The notes: generated by a model from the letters alone, not told the origin. 64,000 nt of DNA from G963677085 sp963677085 (GCA_963677085.2 CAXXFH010000004.1:1922001-1986000), one strand, 5' to 3'. Positions 8,212 to 17,939 are shown, numbered from the stretch's first letter. Numbers and translations are program-made.

Positions 8212-9807
8212 ATGTTCTCCCTGCCGATTCTGACCCACTATCAATACGTAAGCATAAGCACGTCGGAAATCGTCGTTCTCCTCGCACTCGACGTTATTGG
8301 AATCTGGGCCGTGGGACTTCTGGCGGTGTGGATCGTCCGATCACGATGGCCGCGGTTGGTGCGTCTAGCGGTCCTTGGCATGGTCCTAAGTCCGCTGATC
8401 CTCGTACCGGCCTACGACCTGCTGTTGTGCTACTCGATCGAGGCGTTGTTGATCGTCGCGGTGCTCGTGCCCCTACGCCGGCGGCAGCCACACCAGGGCG
8501 GCTGGCGTTCGATGTTCCAATTCTCGCTGAGCGATCTGCTGCTGCTCATGGTCGCAATTGCCGTACTGGTGACCATCGCCATGCGGATTCCCGAAAAGTC
8601 GGTCGAACTGGGCGTGCAGATTGCCGTCGTCGCCTCGCTTGGTGCGGCGATTACGCTTGTTGCGGTGTGGCTAACTTACGGCCGGGCACGACGATGGGTG
8701 TGGTTGACAGTCGCGGTGGTTTGTTTTCCCGCGGTACCGGTCGTCGCCTGGCTGCTGGCGTGGGATCTGTCTTGGGCCGACCGCCGCAGTGTCCCCCAAC
8801 GCGCGGCGGTCTGGGCGGCACGGCTCGGGCTGGCGGTGCTTTCGCTGGCCATCTTCCTTCCGCTGCCGGTGGTCTTTTGGCCGATGGTTTTCAAGCCGCC
8901 CATTCCATCAGTCACCTTGCCAACCCCCAACGGCTACGTCGAGGTCGCGCAGATAGGCGAGCGTCTACAGCAAGCCACTGTGCCCGATGTCAGCAACGCC
9001 ACGCCGCAAGCCCTGGCAGCCTTCGTGTCGCAATACGGCGATGATCTCGACGCTGTTCGCGAATCGCTGAAGCTCGAATCGTGTGTGCCGGTGGATTATT
9101 GCGACCCAATGTCCAATCCCCGCATCGACACATTTGGGGACATACGTCAAGTCGCCCTTGCCCTGTACGCCGCCGGACAACTCGCCACCCTTGAAGACAA
9201 ACCGGCCGAGGCAGTCGATTGTTATCTGGATATGGTTCGCCTGGAACGAACAACCGCCCGCGGTGGGCTGTTTGTAGATCTTCTGGTGGGCGTTACGTTC
9301 GAGAACATGGGAATAGACAGCATTTGCAGACTTCAAGATGTGCCGGCTGAGCTACGCTGCCGCATAGTCAATCAGCTATTTGAACACGACAGCAACCGCG
9401 AACCGTTGGACGTGATTCTTGCTCGTGATACGACCTGCGACGCTCACGCATTCCCCTGGCGCGATCGGATGCCTTGCGATGCTAACTGGTCATACAGTAC
9501 GTATTTCGAGCGACCTCAAGCCATCCTCCGCTTGCTGGTCACCGATTTGGCCATCGAACAGTATTTCGAGGACCACGGCCACGTACCCGACGCACTTGAC
9601 GATTTGGTACCCGACTACTTGCCGGCGGTTCTCGACGACCCCTTCACCGGTCGGCCGCTGGTCTATCGCCACGAGAATTTCGGCTACCGGCTCTACAGCG
9701 TCGGCCCCGATGGTATCGACAACGGTGGATTTCCCTCCACCTGGCTCGGCGGTTCCTCCGATGATTTCACGAGCGACAACCCATTCCGGCTGGATGTCGT
9801 CGACTGA
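8212..9807 (+). CDS. polytopic membrane protein with GspG-like C-terminal segment
   Basis: 531 residues. About seven hydrophobic segments fill residues ~15-230 (for example LLLLMVAIAVLVTIAMRI), followed by a large soluble region. The C-terminal ~70 residues (DHGHVPDALDDLVPDYLPAV, DPFTGRPLVYR, YSVGPDGIDNGG) match the pattern of type II secretion pseudopilin GspG C-terminal domains, which many planctomycete proteins carry without being pilins. TTG at 8209 or ATG at 8212 could start it; ATG follows a weak AGGCAACG. Function unknown. It is bracketed by two copies of the same palindromic repeat. Confidence 0.65.
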   Translation: MFSLPILTHYQYVSISTSEIVVLLALDVIGIWAVGLLAVWIVRSRWPRLVRLAVLGMVLSPLILVPAYDLLLCYSIEALLIVAVLVPLRRRQPHQGGWRSMFQFSLSDLLLLMVAIAVLVTIAMRIPEKSVELGVQIAVVASLGAAITLVAVWLTYGRARRWVWLTVAVVCFPAVPVVAWLLAWDLSWADRRSVPQRAAVWAARLGLAVLSLAIFLPLPVVFWPMVFKPPIPSVTLPTPNGYVEVAQIGERLQQATVPDVSNATPQALAAFVSQYGDDLDAVRESLKLESCVPVDYCDPMSNPRIDTFGDIRQVALALYAAGQLATLEDKPAEAVDCYLDMVRLERTTARGGLFVDLLVGVTFENMGIDSICRLQDVPAELRCRIVNQLFEHDSNREPLDVILARDTTCDAHAFPWRDRMPCDANWSYSTYFERPQAILRLLVTDLAIEQYFEDHGHVPDALDDLVPDYLPAVLDDPFTGRPLVYRHENFGYRLYSVGPDGIDNGGFPSTWLGGSSDDFTSDNPFRLDVVD

Positions 9808-9812
9808 GCGAC

Positions 9813-9927
9813 GTAGGCCATGCTTCAGCATAGCTTTTGTCGCGAGTTGCTCGTGTCGACTCGGTCCCAAGCCAGAGTTTGGGAACCAGAAAACGCTCGA
9901 CACCAGCCATGCTGAAGCATAGCCTAC
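9813..9927. repeat. palindromic repeat, GTAGGCTATGCTTCAGCATGG family, copy 2
   Basis: 115 bp with inverted ends (GTAGGCCATGCTTCAGCATAG at 9813 and its near complement ending 9927) and the same inner GGTCCCAAG hairpin as copy 1. It fills the gap between two convergent genes, and its right end supplies the TAG stop (9924-9926) of the acetyltransferase gene on the minus strand. Confidence 0.85.
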
Positions 9928-11126
9928 TGCGACAACGTGCCCAGCATGCGGCGGCAACTGTGGACTGCCGGCTGGAGGTTTCGATAAGCCGCCAGGAGCG
10001 AACGGCCGAGGAAGCGGTCCGTTGCAACGAGCAGCCGACCGGCGCCGTAGCGAGTCGGGCGCCAGTGTTCGTGGGCGTCGGTGGGTGCCAGGTAGTCGAT
10101 CGCTTGCACGGTCGGGTCGGCAAACAGTTCTTCGAAGAGTCGATAGCGCAACAATTGACCGGGGCTGAACTCAGCGAACCGCGGATCGTAGCCCACCTTG
10201 TACGAATGATAGGTACCCTTGGCGGTCAGCCCGTAGGAAAACGCCGCCAAAGCGTCGCCGCACCGGAGAAAGGCCAAGTCGAGTTGCCCGAAGACGGCCA
10301 ACGTTTGGGCCTGGCGTCGAAAGAAGTCGAACATGCCGCTGCGCAACACCGAAGTGCCCTGCTTTCCCTTCCAACTGAGGTCTTCGACCTCGAAACCGCG
10401 GTGCAGCCAGTCGTCGAGTTGCTCGCCGTCGGCGCGTTGAATTCGCGCCAGTTCGACCGGGCCCTGGTCTTCGAGTCGCCGCATCTTGCGGGCCATCTGC
10501 CCTCGGTGCTTCGCCGACCACGTGGCACGGTAGGCCGACCAACTGCCGTCCGTCGCGATCCGGCCGATGTGTAACCGCTCGTGATAATGGGTACGAAGAC
10601 CAGCGCGGCCTGCGGCAGCCAGAAATGCTTGCCAGCGGGAGCAGTCGATGGCCACGTCGTCGAGCCAGAGCCACGGCCAAGGCAAGTCGGCCAAGCCCTC
10701 GACGAGCCGGTCGGCGACAGCCGCTATGTCGAGTTGCTCGTCGCTCTCGTCCAACAACAATTCCCCGGCCACCGTCCACTGGTTCGCGGTCATCGTTCCG
10801 GCCGGAACCAATCGGCCCACGCGATAGCACACCAATGGCAACGCGGCGACGAGCCGATCGCCCTGCTCGACAACCAGGGCCGTGAATTGCGAAAAACGGG
10901 ACAGGTCTAATTTCCTTGGCGCATTCAACACACCAGGCGGGAGCGCGGTGGCCGAAGAACTTGGACTTGTCCCGTTCTTCGTAAAACATTCGAGCCACTG
11001 GGCCAGCAGTTCGGCGCGCAGCGAGGGCAGCGTCGCCGCACTGCGCCGCCAGAGGTCGTCCCAGGCGGTCGCCATGTAGCGAAGTTCTTCGATCGTGGTG
11101 ATTCGCAGCAACTCGGGCCGTCGCAC
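9924..11126 (-). CDS. GNAT-family acetyltransferase, CelD/BcsL-like
   Basis: 400-residue cytoplasmic protein. The N-terminal part (WDDLWRRSAATLPSLRAELLAQWLECF) and the C-terminal acetyltransferase half (DLAFLRCGDALAAFSYGL, YHSYKVGYDPRFAEFSPGQLL, IDYLAPTDAHEHWRPT) follow the order of the CelD-type GNAT proteins, which are linked to exopolysaccharide or cellulose biosynthesis. The P-G-Q-LL segment is the likely acetyl-CoA loop. It could acylate a polysaccharide precursor; the substrate is inferred, not seen. Downstream of the sulfatase gene with a 322-bp gap holding a palindromic repeat. Confidence 0.75.
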   Translation of the reverse strand: MRRPELLRITTIEELRYMATAWDDLWRRSAATLPSLRAELLAQWLECFTKNGTSPSSSATALPPGVLNAPRKLDLSRFSQFTALVVEQGDRLVAALPLVCYRVGRLVPAGTMTANQWTVAGELLLDESDEQLDIAAVADRLVEGLADLPWPWLWLDDVAIDCSRWQAFLAAAGRAGLRTHYHERLHIGRIATDGSWSAYRATWSAKHRGQMARKMRRLEDQGPVELARIQRADGEQLDDWLHRGFEVEDLSWKGKQGTSVLRSGMFDFFRRQAQTLAVFGQLDLAFLRCGDALAAFSYGLTAKGTYHSYKVGYDPRFAEFSPGQLLRYRLFEELFADPTVQAIDYLAPTDAHEHWRPTRYGAGRLLVATDRFLGRSLLAAYRNLQPAVHSCRRMLGTLSQ

Positions 11127-11336
11127 GCGGTCTCCTCGCCCTTGCTATGAAGACGGAGAATCCCTGGATAACTCTCCGTCGCAAAAGGTCAAGGAGCAAA
11201 CGATTTCCGCCGGCAACTCGAGCGTACATTCAGAACAGCCGTTGCAGACGGACCTTGGATTGATGATTGGAGATTTCTGATTGCGGATTTGGGGGCAACA
11301 CGCCCGAGACTGGTGCTTTGCCAACCTTCAAACATC

Positions 11337-11399
11337 GGGTGCCACGGGCAGCTTGTATGCCCGTGTTCGGCACTGGCTGACAAGCAGTCAGTGGCACCC
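11337..11399. repeat. palindromic repeat, GGGTGCCA/TGGCACCC family, copy 2
   Basis: Runs from GGGTGCCACGGGCAGC to CAGTGGCACCC. It shares the inner sequence GCTGACAAGCAG with the copy at 3955-4018. It lies in the 322-bp gap between the acetyltransferase and the sulfatase; I see nothing else in that gap. Confidence 0.65.
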
Positions 11400-11448
11400 A
11401 ACATCGCGCGCCTCTCGCCCCCAACCTCTAGCCTCTCGTCCCTCTCTC

Positions 11449-13002
11449 TCACCGAATCGACGCGTCGGGCAGTTCGCTCTTAATGCCTTCGTCCAGCGGC
11501 ATTTCGTCGGGCAAGCCGCCGGTGGTTTCCATCAGCCGGTGTAGTTCGGCCTTCAACTCGGCTAGCTTTGCGGCATACTTCGGATCGTCAACGAGATTGG
11601 TAGTCTCGCCCGGATCGTTCTTCAGGTTGTAAAGCTCGGCCTTGTGGCGGTCCGGCGTGCCGTCGCCGTGCGGATAGTGGACGTACTTCCACTCGGCGGT
11701 CCGCACGCCACGTACGTTGGGCGTGTAGGGAAATTGCTTCTCGTAGTTGTACTCGTAGTACCACGACGAGCGCCACGGCGACTGCTTTCCCTGAAGCAGC
11801 GGAACGAACGACATGCCATGGATCTCGGGCAACGGCTCCGCATGGCAAATTTCCAAGACACTGGGCGCCAGGTCGAGATTGAGCACCTGCTCGGCCACCA
11901 CCGTGCCTGGCTTGATCGCCTTGGGATAGCGAACCAACAGTGGCACGCGAATGCTCGGTTCGTGCATCGAACGTTTGTCCGTCATGCCATGTTCGCCGAG
12001 GAACATGCCGTTGTCGCCGGCGAAGATCAAGAGCGTGTCGTCGAGCAGGCCCATCTTTTCGAGCGTCTCGTAAACGCGGCCGACACTGTCGTCGACCGAC
12101 TTGATCGTGGCTGAATAGGCGCGAACGAAGTTGGCGAAGTCTTCCACGCTCTCGGGCCGCCGATCGGGAAACTTCTCGCGAAAACCATAGATGGGCCCAT
12201 AGATGCCGTGCCACGTGTCGAGCCGCTGCGGCACCCAGTCGGGCTTGCCTTCCAGGTGAAACGCCGTTTCCGGGTACTTGATCTTCACGTGATCGTAGAG
12301 GTGTTCATACTTCTTTTCCGGCGTGAAGGGCGTGTGCGGAGCCTTGTGACCGAGGATCAACAGAAACGGCCGATCGCCCTGCTGTTTCATCCAGTCGATT
12401 CCCAGATCGGTAATCACGTGGGTGTAGTAGCCGGGCACGGCCTTTCGAGTGCCGTTGACATTGAACTCGTTGTCGTAGTAATCGCCCTGCCCTTTGTGGC
12501 TCACCCAATAGTCGAACCCGACGCGTTTGGCGTCGTTCTGTTCGCCCATGTGCCACTTGCCGATGTAGGCCGTTTGGTAACCCTCCTGCTGCAAGCGCCG
12601 AGGAAAACTGGGAAGGTCGGCCGGGAACTCGGTGAAGTTGTTGATCACGCCATGGCTGTGCGCGTAGAGTCCCGAGAGAAACGACGCCCGGGAGGGTGAA
12701 CAAAGCGACGACGTTACAAAGGCATTAGAGAACCGGACTCCTTCGGCCGCAATGCGATCCATGTGGGGCGTTTTCAGAAACGGATGTCCCTCGCAGCTCA
12801 TCTGGTCCCAACGCTGATCGTCGGTGAGGATAAACACCACGTTGGGCCGACGCGGCGTGTCGGCCGCCTGGCACGCGGTAGCTCGCAGCACGAACGAGGC
12901 CGCCAGAACCCCGAGGAGAGCCACACACGCCCATGGAGCAATCGTATGTGTAACGCAGAGACAAAACCGTCGGGACCGACGGGAAGCGGGTCGTTTCGTC
13001 AT
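11449..13002 (-). CDS. sulfatase, formylglycine-dependent, exported
   Basis: 517 residues from the ATG at 13002; GGAG 12 bp upstream supports it over the start at 13080. An N-terminal hydrophobic signal (residues ~22-46) is followed by PNVVFILTDDQRWDQ (metal-binding Asp pair) and the C-S-P-S-R motif at residue 101, whose Cys is converted to formylglycine. Further family marks are YIGKWHMGEQ, ILGHKAPHTPF and FAGDNGMFLGEHGM. It should cleave sulfate esters from sulfated glycans outside the cytoplasm. It is 143 bp downstream of a PEP-CTERM gene on the same strand, so the two may be coregulated. Confidence 0.92.
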   Translation of the reverse strand: MTKRPASRRSRRFCLCVTHTIAPWACVALLGVLAASFVLRATACQAADTPRRPNVVFILTDDQRWDQMSCEGHPFLKTPHMDRIAAEGVRFSNAFVTSSLCSPSRASFLSGLYAHSHGVINNFTEFPADLPSFPRRLQQEGYQTAYIGKWHMGEQNDAKRVGFDYWVSHKGQGDYYDNEFNVNGTRKAVPGYYTHVITDLGIDWMKQQGDRPFLLILGHKAPHTPFTPEKKYEHLYDHVKIKYPETAFHLEGKPDWVPQRLDTWHGIYGPIYGFREKFPDRRPESVEDFANFVRAYSATIKSVDDSVGRVYETLEKMGLLDDTLLIFAGDNGMFLGEHGMTDKRSMHEPSIRVPLLVRYPKAIKPGTVVAEQVLNLDLAPSVLEICHAEPLPEIHGMSFVPLLQGKQSPWRSSWYYEYNYEKQFPYTPNVRGVRTAEWKYVHYPHGDGTPDRHKAELYNLKNDPGETTNLVDDPKYAAKLAELKAELHRLMETTGGLPDEMPLDEGIKSELPDASIR

Positions 13003-13145
13003 GGAAGTGGTCTCCAGGATAAATGTGTCGTCCGGCGCGACCAGCGGTCGCGGTTTTACGTATACCGTGCAGCGTGCCACGGCACGCAGGACTTCCCAGT
13101 ATCGCCTGACGCGACGGCTACGTCAATTTGCGTCCGACAACCAGA

Positions 13146-14786
13146 TCAACAACCGCCGGCGGCCTTGCCCGACTTGACCAATTCAGGCGTGACAAGTGGA
13201 CCTCGACGGCGAATCTGCACGGCACGGCGTCGCGTGACCCAGAAGTAGCCACCGAGAAGCAATACGGCCACCACGACCAGCATGGCCCAAGCGGTGGGTT
13301 CCGGTACCGATTTGCCGGGCAAGGCCGACAGTTCCAAGTCGAAAGGCGCCGTCGCTGGGTCATCGGTCATCGGCCGACGAACCTCGACAACCAGGGTGTT
13401 GACCCCGCGCACTAGCAAGCCCGGGTCGACCGGTTGCCGCACCCAAGTTTCAGGCGGAACGATAAGCGTTGCCGACGCCGACCGCCAAGCGTCCGGCGTG
13501 TTCGCCATCGCGGCAAACTCCAGCACTTTGCGACCGTTGAGATAAACCGTCGCATCGAAGCGTGACACCATCTTCAACCACGCGGCGCGAAGTTCGGCTG
13601 CGCTGGCAAGCTTGAACTGCTGGACATACATCACCGTGGTGCATGGCAACGGTAGCTGGGCCACGGCCGGGCCTTCGACCGGCGACGCCATGGCCGGTTC
13701 GCCATTGAGCGGCGCCGATAGCGCGTCTTCGACCGCAAAATCCTCGGCATGCTTCCCGTCGGCGTCACCTGTGAGGCCTACCTGATCGCGAAGTACGTGC
13801 CATGCCGAACCGGCGGCAACCAGTATGCGAGGCTGGGCCGAAGTCTCGCCCGTCATGCGTTGGAAATAGTACAGCGGTTGCTTGTGCCCTTCGCTCAGAG
13901 TGAAATACCCCTGATCGTTGGCGTCGAAACCAATCGCTTCGCCCTGACGTTCGCGCGCACACGGCAAGCTGTGCGCGCGCCGACCGTCGACCAACGACTT
14001 GGCCAAGTCGTCGCCCGGCTTGCGATGATACCAGAAGATGCCGTTGTAGCTTTTCACCAGAATTTGGGTACCGTCGGCCGAGACGTCGGCCGCTACGGCG
14101 CCCAGCAGTTTGCTGGCCAGCATGGGCCAATTCATACTGCCACAGTAGCGCAGTGCAACCTGCGACTGTTGCAGCGCCGATTGCTCCACCTCGGCGGCCG
14201 CCGCCCGATAGACACGATTGCCTGCGTCGTCTTTGGTGATAATGTAGAGGTCGCCACTTAAGGGATCGCATAGCAACGATTCGGCATCGTGCGGACCGTC
14301 GGGATAGGCCAGCTTGATGCGGTCGACCGCCGCGACGGCCTTCGACACTCCACTTTCGGAAGTCCGCACAATGGGTTCGGCGAAGCGGTAGACGATCAGC
14401 CCACGGCGTGTGTGATGGTTGTCGCCGATATCGCCCACGTAAAGGTAGTCGACACCACGAAGCGGCCCCGGCCCCAGGGCAATATCCTCGCAGTCGACAA
14501 ACCGATGGCCCGCCAGCGTGAAGGTTGCCAGATGGCGTCCCTTGGTGTCGAGCGCGAACACCCGGGCGGCATCGCCCGAGTCGTTGTGAACCCAAAGCAC
14601 GCCCGGGTTGTTGCGACTGGCCACCACGCCCGACACCTCGCGAAGCATCGGGTGTTCGACGACTCCCTGTTTCTGGCCGGGCTCGAACTGCGGCGGTTGG
14701 CCGTCGTTCGCCCCCCACGCGCTGCTCGCCGCGCAGCAAAGCCACGCTGCCACCAGCCAACTGACGCTGTTAAGCCGGAGTTGCAT
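13146..14786 (-). CDS. PEP-CTERM surface protein with beta-propeller-like region
   Basis: 546 residues from ATG 14786 (MQLRLNSVSWLVAAWLCC), a signal peptide ending near SSAWGA. The middle (VSGVVASRNNPGVLWVHNDS, VDCEDIALGPGP, DYLYVGDIGDN, DAESLLCDPLSGDLYIITK) has the blade-like repeats of extracellular beta-propellers. Residues ~385-500 form a separate jelly-roll-like module (DATVYLNGRKVLEF). The C-terminus has VPEPTAWAMLVVV, a hydrophobic stretch and a basic RRR tail: the PEP-CTERM exosortase signal, followed here by an unusually long ~25-residue extension. Cell-surface or matrix location is inferred from the tag. Confidence 0.75.
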   Translation of the reverse strand: MQLRLNSVSWLVAAWLCCAASSAWGANDGQPPQFEPGQKQGVVEHPMLREVSGVVASRNNPGVLWVHNDSGDAARVFALDTKGRHLATFTLAGHRFVDCEDIALGPGPLRGVDYLYVGDIGDNHHTRRGLIVYRFAEPIVRTSESGVSKAVAAVDRIKLAYPDGPHDAESLLCDPLSGDLYIITKDDAGNRVYRAAAAEVEQSALQQSQVALRYCGSMNWPMLASKLLGAVAADVSADGTQILVKSYNGIFWYHRKPGDDLAKSLVDGRRAHSLPCARERQGEAIGFDANDQGYFTLSEGHKQPLYYFQRMTGETSAQPRILVAAGSAWHVLRDQVGLTGDADGKHAEDFAVEDALSAPLNGEPAMASPVEGPAVAQLPLPCTTVMYVQQFKLASAAELRAAWLKMVSRFDATVYLNGRKVLEFAAMANTPDAWRSASATLIVPPETWVRQPVDPGLLVRGVNTLVVEVRRPMTDDPATAPFDLELSALPGKSVPEPTAWAMLVVVAVLLLGGYFWVTRRRAVQIRRRGPLVTPELVKSGKAAGGC

Positions 14787-15116
14787 CACCGAGAGTCTTT
14801 CGTGCAACGAGTCGCCGAGGGGCAAATGTTCCGTTGAAGTGTCTTCCTTTCCTTATACTCTCGACGACGTCACGAAGCAATCGACCACACCCCACGTGAG
14901 GAGGGAAAACCAAACGACACCCTATTGGCATTATCGACACGCCAGGACACATTGCCCATGCCGTTTGGGTTACCGTGTGCGGAGCGACGCGTGCGACGAA
15001 CGAGTACACCGGACCAAACGAGCGGCTGCTGCTACTATCTGACCCGACACCGCGAGATGGGGAAATGCCGAAATAAATTCGGCGGTTGCCCTGCGATACC
15101 AGCATGGCACACCGGA
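14787..15116. other. intergenic region, nothing recognised
   Basis: About 330 bp between two minus-strand genes. It must hold the promoter of the PEP-CTERM propeller gene, but I see no convincing palindrome, terminator or known element. Confidence 0.35.
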
Positions 15117-15947
15117 TCAGCGTCGCCGGCGGATCCAGGCGAAGGCACCTGCCAGCAAAGCCAGCACGGCAAGGACGAGCGTACCGGGCTCGGGAACCCC
15201 GGTAACGTCGAGGAAACCCTGATCCGAGTCACCGCCGCCATCGCTGATGCGAAGAGCGTCGATCAGGCCACCGGTCGGCTTGGTCACGGAATCTGTGTTG
15301 TAGGCCAAGACACCAACACGCAGAAGCTCGTTGCCCACGTCGCCGCTGTTATCCGTGAAGTCTGCCGTTCCCAAGCTGGGCAAACTGGCCGGATCGACCC
15401 AAAGCTGCAAGGTGTCGTTCCCGACACCAACGTCCCATTTACCCACCACCAAGTGGGTTTCTTCCAAGGCAAGATTCGTTTTAGCCTCGCTGGTGGTACC
15501 ATTGTACTTCACATTCAGTGTGTCACCGGCCAAATCGAACTCGAAATCGGTAGTGCTGTAGGCGGTACCGCCCAGTGGGTTATTAAATTGCAGGCCTGCA
15601 TGGGTAATGTCAGAATTGTTCTGCAACAACACGGAAAACCAAACCGTGCCTGAAAGACTCGACGTAAAATTTCGGCTGATCGCGCGAAATTCCGGATGGG
15701 TCCCGTAAGCTCGCCCCGTTCCCGACTGAGAGACGTTGTAGAGCGACGAACTGAGGTTCGCCCCCGTACTAACCTTGATGGTCGCGGTCCCACCCAGCCC
15801 CCACGCGCCACTCCACCCACTTCCCCCGCCCAGTCCACTGAGGACCGCATTATTATCAGGGTAATTGAAGTCTTCAACAATGACTGTGCCGAAGGCCGCA
15901 CCACCAGAACCGATGAGCGCCAGAGCAATCAATAGTCGCACAAACAT
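15117..15947 (-). CDS. PEP-CTERM protein of cassette A
   Basis: 276 residues. A signal peptide (MFVRLLIALALIGSGGAAFG) is followed by a concanavalin/CBM-like module beginning VIVEDFNYPDNNAVLSGLGG and containing SGWSGAWG, then a C-terminal VPEPGTLVLAVLALLAGAFA with an RRRR tail (exosortase sorting signal). The opening F-x-Y...GG.GW...W pattern matches the outer domain of the FecR protein encoded next upstream (16165-17796), suggesting the two share a fold. It is the last gene of the sigma-FecR-PEP-CTERM set and is probably expressed under that sigma factor. Confidence 0.8.
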   Translation of the reverse strand: MFVRLLIALALIGSGGAAFGTVIVEDFNYPDNNAVLSGLGGGSGWSGAWGLGGTATIKVSTGANLSSSLYNVSQSGTGRAYGTHPEFRAISRNFTSSLSGTVWFSVLLQNNSDITHAGLQFNNPLGGTAYSTTDFEFDLAGDTLNVKYNGTTSEAKTNLALEETHLVVGKWDVGVGNDTLQLWVDPASLPSLGTADFTDNSGDVGNELLRVGVLAYNTDSVTKPTGGLIDALRISDGGGDSDQGFLDVTGVPEPGTLVLAVLALLAGAFAWIRRRR

Positions 15948-16164
15948 CTCATGTCTCCGAGAAAGGCGGCACTAGCAGCCACCGCGACAGAATCCTCGTC
16001 TGCACCGTATCGCAAGAAAAAAGACAACGAGCGAACGAAAAACGAAACTTCGATCGTTGCAGGCCGTCAACCAATCTCATTATAGAAACGGTCGCGACTT
16101 CCGCAACGATTAATCGCCAAGCCGCCCCCCGTCCGGCGTACACTCGTCCCCTGCAAGCAAACGC

Positions 16165-17796
16165 CTATTCGGTCCAGGCCGCCGTGACCGAGGCCCACGT
16201 GGTGCCAATGCGGATTTCGTCGAGCCCCTGGGGGCCGTCGGCGTCGAAACGGACCAAGAGACTATCGTAGACGAAGTCCTTGTGGACCGGGGGAATGGCA
16301 CACGTCCAATGGGCCGGCTCCTCTTCGTGGACGTGCTGCCGGGGCCGATAGATCCGCAACATCACTTGGTCGGGACACTTCTTGCCGGTCACGATCTTAG
16401 CCACCAGCAGATAGACGCTGCCGCTGCGCACAGAGAAGGCTGCCCTTCGGCAGACATCGTGGCAGCGAATGAAGACTTCGTTGCTGGCCCCCAGGCCAAA
16501 AGACAGCCGCTCGCGCCAATCGTCGTCGTTGTTGCCGCGAAACTGGATACCGAGATACCTGGGATTGTCTCCCCCGTCGCGCTGCAAGAGAAAACTCATA
16601 TAGTACACGCCATCGGTGTCCAAACGCAGCGGCACACTCAGCTTGCGGCGTGCGGCGGCCAATCCGGTATGCTCCAGGCGACCTCCTAACGGCAAGACGG
16701 CGGCCCCGGTGCGGGTGAGGCCTTCGTAGGGCCGTAGCTGAGGGAACGTGGTAGGATAGCCTTCGTACCAAGGCGATGCCCAGCCGATACCGCCGTCGCC
16801 CTGAGCCAGTTCATACGCGGCGTAGTCGAAGCCCTCGTAGGCCAGCACGTTGAGTTCCGGCACAAAGGGAACCTCGCCCGACTTAGGCACCCGGCGAACA
16901 AAACGATCTTTGGCCAAGGTCGTCAACTTCTCCGAAGTTTCTTCGGAGGGCGAGAATCGCTTGGCCATTCCGGCGGTCAACACCTCGGTGCCGGCCCCCG
17001 AGGCGCTATCGCTTCGCCAGCGATGCACCTCGCCCTCGAAGACGTGTACCTCGCTATCGCCCGACGGATCGACCGACACGCCATATTCGCCACCCCAGTC
17101 GACCAGATTCGACGAGGGGGTACATAGTTGGAAGCCGTTGGAAATCGCATCGCTGTGAACGACGACTTTTCCACGAAGCAGCATGGCCGAATCGGCCGAG
17201 TCGAGGCGCAACGTGCTGGGCCCCTCCACGACCAGTTCCGTCCCGCTGTCGAAGCGAATTTCGGCCACTCCCTGTTTCAGCCGCAATTCGCCGGGCATCA
17301 GGCGCCATCCGGCCCGCAGGATTTGTCCGTCGTCCCATTCGCAGTCGGCCGTGCGGCGCAAAGTGGCCAGATATTCGGGCTCCTGGGGTGCCGCTGCCAC
17401 GGCGGTGGTCAACAGCACCGGCTCGACATTGGCGGCCGGATTCTCTTCATCCAAGTGAAACACATACTGCACCAACAGCGACACGCAAAGCGTGGCTACC
17501 GCAACCAGCCCGTAGCGCACCAACGGATGCGTGGGCTCGGCCGCCGGCGGCTGCGTCAACTCCGGCAATTGCTCGATGAAACGGCCGAAGTCCAACACCG
17601 ACTCGACCTCGTCGTGTGAAACCTGCCGCTGTTGAAGCGCAAGGTCCACATCCAGATAGTCCAGGTAAATCTGGCAGGCTTCGTCGTCGCCTGCGAGAAG
17701 CTGCTCCAACCGTGCGTGCTGCGCCGAGCTAATCACACCACTGGCAAGCATACCAAGAAGTTCGAACAGCTCTTCATTCTTGTCAAATCTGCTCAT
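16165..17796 (-). CDS. FecR-type anti-sigma/surface sensor of cassette A
   Basis: 543 residues. N-terminal cytoplasmic helical region (ELFELLGMLASGVISSAQHARLEQLL; QIYLDYLDVDLALQQ) as in planctomycete FecR regulators, one membrane span near residues 98-115 (YGLVAVATLCVSLLVQYVF), then a FecR domain (LKQGVAEIRFDSGTELVVEG ... LLRGKVVVHS ... EVHVFEGEV) and a C-terminal module (LAYEGFDYAAYELAQGDGG ...) like the neighbouring PEP-CTERM protein. I prefer the ATG at 17796 to the GTG at 17814; neither has a strong ribosome site. Unlike cassettes B-D it does not overlap its sigma gene: 257 bp with two repeat elements separate them. Confidence 0.78.
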   Translation of the reverse strand: MSRFDKNEELFELLGMLASGVISSAQHARLEQLLAGDDEACQIYLDYLDVDLALQQRQVSHDEVESVLDFGRFIEQLPELTQPPAAEPTHPLVRYGLVAVATLCVSLLVQYVFHLDEENPAANVEPVLLTTAVAAAPQEPEYLATLRRTADCEWDDGQILRAGWRLMPGELRLKQGVAEIRFDSGTELVVEGPSTLRLDSADSAMLLRGKVVVHSDAISNGFQLCTPSSNLVDWGGEYGVSVDPSGDSEVHVFEGEVHRWRSDSASGAGTEVLTAGMAKRFSPSEETSEKLTTLAKDRFVRRVPKSGEVPFVPELNVLAYEGFDYAAYELAQGDGGIGWASPWYEGYPTTFPQLRPYEGLTRTGAAVLPLGGRLEHTGLAAARRKLSVPLRLDTDGVYYMSFLLQRDGGDNPRYLGIQFRGNNDDDWRERLSFGLGASNEVFIRCHDVCRRAAFSVRSGSVYLLVAKIVTGKKCPDQVMLRIYRPRQHVHEEEPAHWTCAIPPVHKDFVYDSLLVRFDADGPQGLDEIRIGTTWASVTAAWTE

Positions 17797-17820
17797 GGCA
17801 AATGGGGGTCCCACAGGGCA

Positions 17821-17886
17821 GCAGAGCTGCCAACCAAACCGGTGCTACCGCACCCTTACCAGGAAACCGCTCCCGTTGGTCGCTCA
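17821..17886. repeat. GGTGCTACCGCACCC repeat, copy 1
   Basis: Contains the perfect palindromic core GGTGCTACCGCACCC at 17841-17855 and then a CTCCCGTTGGTCGC motif. A related ~65-bp unit is at 32284-32347 and the core recurs inverted at 38267-38281. It lies directly upstream of the cassette A FecR gene. Confidence 0.65.
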
Positions 17887-17939
17887 AAAAGTCTAAAAAC
17901 ACCAAACTTCTACAGGCTTACAATACGGTAGAAACCATT

